Positions 37,001-47,600 of a stretch of DNA of 64,000 nucleotides are shown here, piece after piece. Made by a program: the position numbers and the translations under genes. Origin of the DNA: Cinclus cinclus. Lineage: Eukaryota > Chordata > Aves > Passeriformes > Cinclidae. The notes beneath the pieces were generated by a model. The model ran no database searches. It had not been told where the DNA came from and worked only from the letters and a program-made list of their open reading frames with translations. The stretch is from positions 141,189,762-141,253,761 of the forward strand of contig NC_085046.1 in the NCBI RefSeq assembly GCF_963662255.1. Direction: 5' to 3'. Position 1 is the first letter of the stretch; every line of letters begins with the position of its first letter.

Positions 37001-37085
37001 ATGATAGAAACAGAATGGTGTGAGTTGGAAGTAACCTTAAAGATCATCTAGTTCCAATGTCTGTGACATGGGCAAGGACAGTGGC
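37001..37085 (-). mobile_element. short CR1 3' tail, minus strand
   Basis: ATGATAGAAACAGAATGG, GAGTTGGAAGTAACCTTAAA, GATCATCTAGTTCCAATGTC and ACATGGGCAAGGACA form the reversed CR1 terminus. It is a separate insertion from the copy about 120 bp to its left, because both include the 3' end. Confidence 0.8.
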
Positions 37086-37436
37086 AATAGACTGCAGCTT
37101 TTCATTTCAGTGGCAGCCATAGAACAGCTTCAGATCAGGATGACCTTTCAGTGAATATCTCTGTTCTTTCCCTATCTGGGATAATTCCCTGATCCAGGTC
37201 ATCTTTGACAGAGCTGTTGTTTTCTATCCAGTTATCTAATATTACAGTGAAAACACAGTAGCTAAAGTGAAATAAAGATAAACAATGATGATAACAAAAT
37301 CAGCGAACAAAACTGGAGTCTCCTTTCACTTTTATTGTGCTTCACTACACCTCAGCAATAATGATCATGTTTACAGTTAAACATGAAAAAGAATATGGTG
37401 AAACATATCTTCTGACTGATTTTCCTTCTTCTCTAG

Positions 37437-37533
37437 GGAATTCCACATGAGAATATTGTTTTAGCACAAGTGCCCAAACATCAGACTGAAGGCAACAACT
37501 TGACAATAAGGACATATTTCCAGTTCTGCTATG
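37437..37533 (+). other. candidate 97-bp internal exon
   Basis: An acceptor-like CTGATTTTCCTTCTTCTCTAG precedes it and a donor-like ATG/GTAATT follows. Exactly one forward frame is open across all 97 bases (32 codons plus one base), reading from GIPHENIVLAQVPKHQ to TYFQFCYG. The other two frames stop early. The family was not recognised. It lies between two minus-strand CR1 copies. The evidence is limited to splice-site quality and frame openness. Confidence 0.2.
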
Positions 37534-37764
37534 GTAATTTTAATTTGTATTTGTTAATTCCTAGTCTCACTGTTCCTTGGGTTGGGTCTAGCCCAGTGTT
37601 TTCTGTTTCTGACATGGTGTTTGTGTTTCACCTGGTTTCCCTAAAAAACAACCATGGGTTGTTTGTATTTCCTGAGGCAAATGCTGTTTGCCTCCTGGAA
37701 ATCTGACTGGTTCTCCTTGCTGCATTCCGCTAAGGTTTTTTTTCATTTTCCTCTAAGATCTTGT

Positions 37765-38170
37765 CATGGAATCATAGAATCATTGAGGTTGGAAAGAACC
37801 TCAAAGACCATTGAGTCCAACCATTAACCTAGCACTGACAGTCTACCACTGAACCATGACCTCAAGTGCCACATCTACAGGTTATTTAAATACCTCCAGG
37901 GATATTACCCCACCTCTTCCTTGGGCAGCCTGGTCCAATGCTTGACAACCCTTTCTATGAAGAAATTTTTCTTAATATTCAATCTAAACCTCTCCTGGCA
38001 CAACTTGAGGTAATTTTCTCTTGTCCTATTGCTTTTTACTTGGCAGAAGAAAAACAATCCTCACCTGGCTACTATCTTCTTTCCGGGAATTGTAGAGACC
38101 AATACAATCCCCTCTGACCCTCCTTTCCTCCCGGCTAAACACCCTCAGCTTGCTCAGCCTCTGAATATTT
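37765..38170 (-). mobile_element. CR1 LINE 3' fragment, about 400 bp, minus strand
   Basis: The best preserved minus-strand CR1 here. It begins with the reversed terminus (ATGGAATCATAGAATCATTG, AGGTTGGAAAGAACCTC) and continues through CTTGGGCAGCCTGGTCCAAT, TTCAATCTAAACCTCTCCTG, TCTTGTCCTATTGC and CCCGGCTAAACACCCTCAGC. This is the standard 3' UTR order and extends into the end of the coding part. The 76-codon plus-strand frame at 38029-38259 is antisense CR1. Confidence 0.93.
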
Positions 38171-38617
38171 ACAAAGTGCAAAACACATTTTCACTATACT
38201 GCCTGGTCAGCTTTCTTATCTTCCTCTTACCCGTTAATTTAGGCCAGGGAAGATTCTAAAATTCTAATAAGTACACAACAGTTATGCCACGGTACAGATA
38301 ATTAATGCTTTTTCTAATATTGCTATGTATCACTGTTAATGAGCTCCAGGTTATATTCCAGTGCTTCCTTTAACCTGTACGTGCTATTCCATGAGGACTT
38401 GTGAGCAAATTAAAAGATGAAAATTGTCTTGGATCTGGTTATTGTTATAGATTTTTTTTTTTTTTCATTGAGGCTGTCCATCCACTGTTTGACCTTGGAA
38501 AGAAAAAAGCCAACATATTGGCTGGAGGATATTTGCTTCTGGACAAATAATGTCTGGAGATACTTTAGTATCTTAATCAATCTTACCTATACATTTTCCA
38601 TGCAAGACAGAATCAGT

Positions 38618-38766
38618 GTACCCCATCCCTGGAAACATTCAGGTTAGGTTGGCCTAGATCAGCAGACTAACCTAGCTGAAGATTAGACTTAGCTCCTTGC
38701 AGGGAAGTTGGAATAAATGACCTTTAAAAGTTTTTTCCAACACAAAATGTTCTGTAATTCAATGAT
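38618..38766 (+). mobile_element. CR1 LINE 3' tail
   Basis: CCCCATCCCTGGAAACATTC, then GTTAGGTTGGCCTAGATC, then GGAATAAATGACCTTTAAAA and TTTTTTCCAACACAAAATGT, and a final TCAATGATAA. The order matches the CR1 3' UTR, with divergence in the middle. Confidence 0.8.
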
Positions 38767-38859
38767 AATTATCACCGTGAACATACATGCACACACACAC
38801 TGCTGCAAAAAGAAGCTCATGCATTAAGAAATGAATTGCTGTTTCTAATTGCTTCTTGT

Positions 38860-38914
38860 AGGTAATTACTTCTAATTATTACACTGAGTAATAAATTGCT
38901 ACTTCTAATTACCT
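38860..38914. repeat. imperfect palindrome rich in TAATTA
   Basis: The outer arms AGGTAATTA and TAATTACCT are perfect inverted repeats, and the inner arms AATTATTAC and GTAATAAAT pair at 8 of 9 positions around a 5-base loop (ACTGA). TAATTA is the core site of many homeodomain proteins, and an ATTTGCAT octamer-type word (POU site) lies just downstream near 38945. This could be a regulatory element or merely AT-rich sequence able to form a hairpin. Confidence 0.5.
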
Positions 38915-41900
38915 GTGGGTACAGTCATAGTAGTTAGAAATGCAATTTGCATGGTTGTTTACATCACAAGCATGTTTAAGTAATTGTGCTCCCTTAATTA
39001 TATGGAGAGGTCGATGTTAAATAACATACCACGTTTTGCAGCTTCATGCTCTGTGTCATTTTTGACCATTTATTGTGGTTCTGTTTCAGAGAATTGGGGA
39101 ATAGATGCTGTGTGTGACTGGGGAATAGCTATCTTTATCTGAAGCCTAAAAGCCCTGCTGAATATCTGTGGCTTGACAGGCATTTCTAGGAACGTGCACT
39201 TGTGTTGTTGAACTTAAATTACATCTCTACCTTCTCAGTCTGAGGAAATCTGAACCACTTGGAGACAACCAAATCCCACTGTCCTTAATCAGTCTCATTT
39301 TCCACTTCCCAGGCTCTCTGACACCAGATGTCAGCATGAAGGTCTTCACTTGCCCTGATGCTGGCAGTGGGTATTCACCTCAGTTTGATCTTTCACTCAA
39401 GCTCACATGAGCATCTATATATGGTGTCTGTCCAGAAAGAAACACATTGGGAGCCTGTTGCAGTGAAGATTGCAGTCAGGAATTCCCAGCAAAAGCTGTA
39501 TTAACTTTCCTGGTAATCTCTATGGGTTTGTGGTTTTCCTCTGCTTCTCAAGACCTTTCACACTTGGATGTTACACCTTGCAGTTTGGGGAGGTCCTTAA
39601 CTCCTCCACTAAAGAGGTCACAGAGCAGAGGAGACTGACTCTCATTTTGGACAAAGCAAATGCACATTCTCTACACAAGGCTTTGAAAGCATAACCAGGG
39701 CTTGAGTTCTTTCTTAGGCCTTCCTCTTAAGTGTAAGTTCACAGGAATTTACTGGGACTTAGGAGTTGCAAAACTTTGGCTTTTCTTATGTCGTGCATGC
39801 ATATTTTCTCACAGTCCCCAGTTTCCATCACAATTTATAATAATATTCAATGATATGGAATTGATTGTAGTAGAGAATAAATGTGTCCCAGTAGAGGTGG
39901 AGAGACTGCCATCAAGCAAGAGACAAAGATGCAGGGAAAAAGAAACTAGAGAGACTCAAAAAATATTGCTTGTCATTCACATGTCCTTGGAGAGGGAAAT
40001 CATGAAATTTTGGACACAAAGAATACATAGTTGTTAAACATAATTTTTCAGGTTTTATGAGAGACATCAGTGGGATGTAAAGTTAAGGAGCTGGAAAGTT
40101 CACTCACTGCCTACACACATAGTAGATTTGGAACAGTGGGTTTTGATATCTGAGGGATATCCTTGGTGCTAGTAGAAACAGTCCCCAGCTGATGCAGTGG
40201 GTTTGTTTTTCTGAGTAGCTTCTCTTTGTGTATAATAATATGAAAAGATTTTTTTGTGGTAAAGTATTGTGTCTACTTTGGTAGGGAGGGAGATTCAGAG
40301 CAGAAAACAGCACCGGAAATAGGGTTTCCTAGAAAAGGGGCCCACCACTGTATGTGATATGAAAGCTGCCATATGGAGAGGCCTGTGAGAGGGCTAGCAC
40401 TGTCAAAACCCATATTTAATAAATTTGAGAAGTGAAATTAAAAACTTAATCTTAGAGGACACACCTTGGCAGTGTATGTCTGCTAAGCAAAAAACATCAA
40501 AAGCAAGTTTAAAGATTTGCTGCCCTTTCCTGCCTCCGAGAGATGCTTATTCTGGCTCACTTAGTGTTGGCAGGGATTCAGAACTTGATTTCCACTGGAA
40601 GTGGTTATTGTCTTAGAGCCAGACCCTGGAAATGCTGCCAGACAGCCTGCATGACTAGGGTCTGTGTGGGCCCTGAGCTAGGTACAGAGTACTGTATCTG
40701 TAGGAAGAAGGAAGAACTGAAATGGTGTTAACAATCTGCCTTGCTAAATTACTGTTTTATTCTGCTTTTTATACCCATTAGACTCAAATCCTAATCAAAG
40801 TGTTAGACTCTGTTTCTCAAGAAGCCAAGATGGAAAGTAAAGTTGGTGGTTATAAAATTGTGGCTATTGTACTCCCTAGTGGGGAATAGAGAGCTGTTAT
40901 TCTGCTAATTATCATAACTAATTACCTGCATTCAGAAGTGAAGAATCAGACAGGCTAGATCACCACCACCAACTGTTAAAAATGGGTTATTGAATTGCAG
41001 TACATGAGACCAGAGGGACTGCTATTACCACTAGTGATGAGCCTGGGTTTATGTTCCCTGTACTATAGTATAATTCAGCCCTGGATTTTCAGAGTGTTTT
41101 CAGGAGGGGAAATTATTCATGCCAGTCCTGGAGTGCAAAAAAATCAACTTCAATACCATGAACTCAGTCATCAAGCTGGGTCCCCCAAAAGAGTACAAGC
41201 ACCCATGTGAGGAAAGAGGTGATTGGGACCCCCTTGGACATGAACTCTGTAGAGCCCTAGGGGATTCAGATAAGCCATGAGGCTGGTGCTCTCTTGTCAA
41301 CCCTCCATCCTCTTGGAAATGAGGATGTTTCTGCAGGGCAGGGCTGGTCTGTGCTCTGAACTAGCAGTGGACAAACTGGAAGTGACCCTGGTGTAAAGTA
41401 AGGTTTGAGTTAATTAGCCCAGCTGATGAGCTTGGTTGTATCAGTGCACTGCAGTGCTATCGCATCTGGTGCATGAACTGTGTTGCACTGCACAAAGCCT
41501 CACAGATAAACCCTCTGGGCCAAATGCTTAGTCAGTTTAAGCACCTCATATTTTTTACCTGCATGAAGTGGATATCTAAAAAAGGGAATTCAGGAGGTTC
41601 AAAAGCCAGCAGGACATAGCCCCATCCATGTGCTCCCAGAAATCTGCAGGTTGAAAGGCATGCAGGCTGTGTTTTGATGGAGTAACTAAACCACTTGGAA
41701 TTATGTGGCAACCTGACCTGAGACAATGCCATTTTGGCTTGAATGATTTCAGTATGTCTCCTCTTGAGATAAACAAACATCTTATTATCCTTGCTGTGAC
41801 CATTAATATGGCTAACTCAGCAGAAATTCTAGTGCAAGAGGAAAATCTTTTAATAAGATTCACACAGCACAGCTGGGATTGATGGTGTAAGGGATCTAGG

Positions 41901-43460
41901 AATAGAAACTCCTGACTGGTGCACCAATAACTGTCTGGGTTATTGGCAGGACCTCTAGAATTATATTATGTTTACAAATTGATTTTGCAAGGGCACTGGA
42001 AAACTTTTAAAGTATCACAGATTTCACAGTTCAGATGTAGCTTAACAAACTACATGTTCCACTCTGTTTAATTGTCCTGGAGCAAGAAGCTTCTACCACC
42101 ACAGGGTCATGCTTCAATGGGAGCACACAGAAACCAGCAATAGATCAAAACCCTCTGAAAACCTTTTTGACTGAACTTGGTCACGAGTCTGTCACACTGT
42201 ACTGTGCTCATGTAGGTCTTTGATCTGTTGTGGTGATGTGAGTCTGTGTACAGGGTGGAGTTGTGGTAGCAGAGTTGAATTGTGTGTGTAATCCCCTCTG
42301 AGCTCTAAAGACTAATGAAAATCACACTCTTGCTGCTTAGAGCTGCCACACTATGGGCTCTGCAGTCATGAAAGAAAGAAACTGCCATGGATCAGCAGGA
42401 CACCTCTGTTGGGTTGTGTGAAGGTGGCTCCCAGCTCCTTCCATTGCCTGCATAATCCACTGTCCTCGGCAAAACCTTCATCTTTGGAACCAAAACAGTT
42501 AGGACAGACACATTGTGTTCTCTACAAACACAGTAATGTCCAACAGAGCTCATTCATGGGGGTCTTTTGGAATATGTCCATTCCCACCACAATGTGAAAC
42601 AAGCTGAGAGTGATGAACCTCCTTTGAAGGCTGAAGGAGTGTGGTGGTGGCTTGTCCCTGCAAAAAACACATTGCAGGCTTTCACAGCTGGTCTCTGGAA
42701 GATGCTGAGGGTAGAAATTAAGAGGCTGAACATATAAGATGTAGGAAAACTTGTGAGGAGTTATTTCAAGGAGTTTTTACCAGAATTTCTCCTGGTCTGG
42801 ATCCAGAGGCAGCATGGGAGAGCTCTGGCACGACCTCTGGTTCCTGCAGGTCTCTTCTAACAGCTTCAAATTTACTTAACCTTGAAACAAAAACTGGCAT
42901 TGTGCTAGAACCCTACATGTGCTAGGAAGAGATAAACTAGAGTGATGCCTCTGGGGGAGAGGGAAAAGTATCAGTGAAGTGTCAGAGATTTGAGAATACA
43001 ACTGCTAAAACACAGAAGAAGAAGCTGCTGCATGCACATTAAAGCAAAACCAGCTGGAGTTTAGGAGAAAGTTGGCAAAATTGTGCTTGGGCTTGTGGTG
43101 TTTGTACTAGTCCTAGGTAACCATCTGCTGAGCTGTCAGGCCAGGCTGGGCTTCTTTTGTGTTTGGTTTTATATTATTTGTTTTTGTGTTCTTTTAAACT
43201 TAATTTTACAGAAGGAAATAAAATAATTTTGTCCCTTTAAAAGGAAAATATCTGAAAAATTATTTAGGCTGCACATGGTGAACATCCTTCCAGGAGTCGT
43301 GTCTGCCTGGCACAAGTGCAGCTGTAGCACAATCCCTTGGTCTCTATGTGGTCTCTCTCTTGATCTCTCTATGACTATCTGCCAAGCACAAATTAAAGGA
43401 TCCACTGGCCAACAAGCCAGGCCTATTTTACTATTTCCCCAGCTCCTGGTATGTATTAAT
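38915..43460. other. unique DNA, no gene recognised
   Basis: Open frames up to about 110 codons (39702-40037, plus strand) show no recognised product. No LTR or CR1 tail was seen. Confidence 0.45.
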
Positions 43461-43582
43461 GGAATCATGAAGTGGTTTAGGGTTGGAAGAGACCTTAAAA
43501 ATCCTCTATTTCCAACCCCTCTGCCATGGACTGGGCTACCTTTCAGGTTGCTCAAAGCCCCATCCAGCCTGACGTTGAAAAC
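43461..43582 (-). mobile_element. CR1 LINE 3' tail, minus strand
   Basis: GGAATCATGAAGTGGTTTAG, GGTTGGAAGAGACCTTAAAA, CCAACCCCTCTGCCATGGAC, GGTTGCTCAAAGCCCCATCC and AGCCTGACGTTGAAAAC are the reversed CR1 terminus, about 120 bp long. The 107- and 128-codon frames over it are not genes. Confidence 0.93.
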
Positions 43583-44485
43583 TTACTGTGATCCATGACT
43601 TCGACTTTTGGATCTTCTCTTTACAAACTTTCAAGCCTTTGTATTGTTCTTACTTCATTCCTTCTGCATGAAAAAATCTTTATGATTGTTTCTTTTTAAC
43701 AGCGTTTCAACTTTGGTGTTGCACCAGAATATACTCAGAATTTACCAATTCATTCATTGTGAATCATCCTATCATTTGGTTCATGTGAACATATCACCAC
43801 ATCACATGGAAAGTCAGAAGTGACTTAATTAGCCAGTTTTGAACCTAAAATGCTGCATCTGATAAAAGTAATAAGGCAGAAGCAAAAAAAGTTGGCCTGG
43901 TAAAAATCCTGAAACCCGGTCAAATAATACAGATTGCCCAAAGGAATCCAGGATTCTGCTGGGCTGAGGAAACAGCCAAGTTCCCGAAGATGAGAAGCAT
44001 CAAATGTTGCCTCATTTCAATCAAAGAGCACAACCTGCTTCTGAGCAATTCCTCTCTGGATGCAGTTAACAAGGCTGAAGTGCTTTTGTTGTATTTATTA
44101 GCTCAATATGATTTTATCAAGTATCTCTGCCAGCCACAACTCTCAGCCTTGGAAATTCAGCTATATTTCAATTGCTGTGGTGCTTTACAGGCCAGCACTT
44201 GGGCATTAATCATGCACCAGGAATAATATGGCAAAATAAAGTCACTTCTGTCCAATGTGAAAAGAAATAATACAAGATTAAATAACTTAATTTGAAACCA
44301 CAGCCCACACATTCCCTGTTTGAGCTGTTAATAACAGTTCAAATTACTGAAACTGAAGTAATTATTAAAATGCAATTAGTTTACACTGTTGGCAGAACGT
44401 GTTTGTTTTTGGCATGTCTCTTGACTTGAAGCACTTTCAATGCACCCATCATACAGAGGCCTGATTTCACATTAAGACATGGAGC
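43583..44485. other. unique DNA with an AT-rich, homeodomain-site-like end
   Basis: The 44.22-44.40 kb part has several TAATTA/ATTAAAATGCAATTA-like words and looks similar in composition to vertebrate conserved noncoding elements. Conservation cannot be tested here. A 78-codon ATG frame at 43990-44226 has no recognised product. Confidence 0.3.
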
Positions 44486-44605
44486 TGATATTCTGGGAAC
44501 CTGAGCTTGATTCCTGGGTGTCTGATAAAATTCCTGCATGATTTTTCTCGGTCTTATCACTCCTCTGTGCCTCAGTTCCTCGTTAGTAGAATTGATACGA
44601 GATGG
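44486..44605 (-). mobile_element. MIR-like ancient SINE fragment, minus strand
   Basis: Read on the minus strand the segment contains ACGAGGAACTGAGGCACAGA, then a diverged middle (ACTTGCCCAAGGTCACACAG in the family), then AGACACCCAGGAATCAAGCTC and AGGTTCCCAGA. This follows MIR order (GAGGAAACTGAGGCACAGAG ... GGGAATTGAACCCAGG). MIR-type relics are rare and strongly diverged in birds, so the call is probable rather than certain. Confidence 0.5.
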
Positions 44606-47600
44606 AAAACATCCTTTGCCTGACTGCTTGCTCTATTTAAACTAAAACCCCTTTAGGTTCAGGATTGTTTCTTAATATGTTTATACAGTGTCAGATAATG
44701 AGGAACTTGTTTGAACTACAAAATGGAGACTAGTAGACCACTGTGTTACTGTATGAATCCAGAGAGAATTTTTTTCATGCTGTTAACTGCTTGATAGAGG
44801 AAAAATTTTAAAATATTTTTTAATGCTGATAGCATGACATGTAATATTGCCTAAAAAACAGGCAATAAATGAGTAGGAGGAAGCTTTTGGATGCCTAGAA
44901 GATGATCTTTGCCCTTAATGATCCTTGTGAGGAAATAGTGCCATGAAATAGAATTTCAAAAAAGCCTATTGTTTTCCCACTGCATGACACATATACAAAG
45001 TCCCACATTAAGATCCAGAAATAGTGGAAAGTAGCTTACGGCATCTTCCCTGAGGATGGTGGTTGAGTGTGTGACTATTTTCACACAGATCTGCTTGCAG
45101 GTCGTCTGCCCCGTTTTGGGCTCTGTGAACAGGCAGTGCAAACGCTGCTCACCCGTGGGAATCACCTGGCAGCCTTGGAAGCCTTGACTCAGGGAAAAGG
45201 CTTACAGCCCTGCTTCAGTGCCAGGGATTTCAACAGGGCTTGCAGCATGTGCCTATAGTTAGCAATGTAATTAAGCTTCTTTCCTGAACGCAGGCAGCTT
45301 CCCTGTCCTGCACTCTACATAATAATGTTTGGATTCCATTTTGATGAAATGCACAACATTCTTCTTGACCAGTCTGATCCCCATAGCTGTGCTGCCAGCT
45401 CCAATCCTGTCAGCACTCAATATTGGTTAAGAAAACAGGGCTGGAGTGCCACTTGGAGCACAGACTCTGCAAATCCCAGTTTGCTGAATAACCAACACCT
45501 TGCCACCAGGATTCTGACTTTTAATGGCTGTGTCTGTGCAGTTTGGGGAATAGCCCATGCCAGTAGATTCCCAAAAGACAGCTGGGGCAAGGTGGCAGTT
45601 GAGTTTGGCTCCCTTTCTGCTGTACAGTCTTCTAGTTTATCCTATGAGGCTTTGCACCCTCAGCACCCTTCCATATGCCCTGACACTGTCACACTGGCCT
45701 GTCCTCAGCTGCATGACACAGAAATGCCCTGCTGGGTGGCACTTCAGCCTTCATGACATTTCACACACAGATAAAAAAAGGAAATATCACAAGGGTTGTG
45801 ATCTCTCAGGTTTTTTATTTCTAGAAACGGTATCTATCCAAGCAACACAAAGCAATGCTTCATGATGTTTGAGATGTTTTTTTTAGTCGTATATATACAG
45901 CATGCAGACTGCATGACCACTTAAAGTGAATCTCTGCAAAACAGTGGGTTTCCAACTCTCCAGTTTGGCCTCAGTTCTGGTGCTGAAGTTGCATAAAATC
46001 TGGCGCAAATTTAAAGTCACCTAATTGTTTTATTGTAGAAGGAGTAAAGAAAAATATCTTTTAGGAAAATGGAGGTTCTCTCATGAGAAGTCTCAAGTTT
46101 TTTTGTATTATTTTTGACAAAGGACAAATACAAACTCTTTTGTTTAAGTACAATTTCATCCTGTTGGGAGTTAATTTTATGACATAGAATTTAATTTATT
46201 TCCAGATAATTATAGTTGTGGTGCATTTTGAAATAAAAATGTTTTATGTGAAATTTTCTGTGAAATTTGAATAGGATTTTCGTTGTCTCTTCTGCTACGC
46301 ATTTCTCAGATTGTTTTACTTTTATGGATATTTACTCAGCTCTGTGCATATAAAACTATTTAAATTTATCACCTGCTTGTTTTTTAATAGCTGAAACAAA
46401 AATCTTTAATTCTTGCATCACTGAGAAACTCTAATGATTAAACAGTAGTGAAGAACTAATGATATAGTAGTAGTGGTAATTTGCAAATAATTCAGTCTTT
46501 AACTTAGCAATGAAAAAATATATTTATGGTAAAGAAATAAGTGGTGATTTGTTTCCATCAAGGACAGAAAAATATCTTTGCTGCTCAAAATACACAGCTA
46601 ACACCAGCAACTGCAAAATGTCTTGAATTTGCGGAGCTATGTTTTATTGCAAGCCAGGATGGTAAGGCTCAAAGAGGAGACACCAATACACCCTCCTCTA
46701 TATATAATTCAGGAGACAGGAAATATGGGGTCTTCAGCATCCATTGGAGAAGATCCACTTCAGCAACATATTGGGAAGGGGGAATTGAGGGGTACCCTTC
46801 TCATAATTTTAATTGTCTGGTTGAGGTCTCTCCTTACCTGTATCCCTGCCAGTCTCCATGTCAGGTCCCTGCATTCCCATGCTGTAGGAAATCCCTGTGT
46901 CTTTCATTCAGTCCCTGTGTCAGAGATGTTGGGGGTGTGTTGGTGCTGTGGGGCACTGAGCCCTTTACAGACTTCACTGCTGGACTGCAGTAATGGATGT
47001 GCATCTTCCATGGTCTGGCTTGAAGTGCCCCTTGGGAATAACATACCTACCCTTCTCCCCAAAGAGGGACATCAGTAATTTTCTACTGTGTCCCAGCAAT
47101 CAGGACCTAGGAATCAGGCAGAGTTCAGCAGGGAAGCAAAAGCACCTGGAATATGGAAGTGGAGCAAGTGGCAGATTTCCATCATCTTTGCTGCAAGGAT
47201 GAATGAACTGTTTAGACTCCATGATGCAGTGTAATCTACATCTGATAGCAGAGAGACTGTTAGGGCTCATTGAATTTACCCTGTTGTTACTGAAATGCTG
47301 TATAATAATTTCTACCTACACCTACATCTTGCATATGGATGGCCTAGTTTTTAGTGCAGTGCAGAGTTTCTAAAGAATAAAAATCTGCATGCTGGCATGA
47401 TCTATAAATAAGAGGTACAGTCCAGCAGCAGAACCCTGATACAGCTAGTATTTCTGGAGAACAAACAGTTGCTGAATGCTAGCATAAAACTCCATGCTTT
47501 TTAGGACATAAAATTTAGTAATAAATCCAAGGCACAAAATTAATATTTCACCTCCAAGGTATAAAAGGGTTTTCATTTGGATGTGGGATTTTGGCCTGAC

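Noticed and set aside
43169..43598. 128- and 107-codon antiparallel frames
   Set aside because: They run across a minus-strand CR1 tail and show no product of their own.
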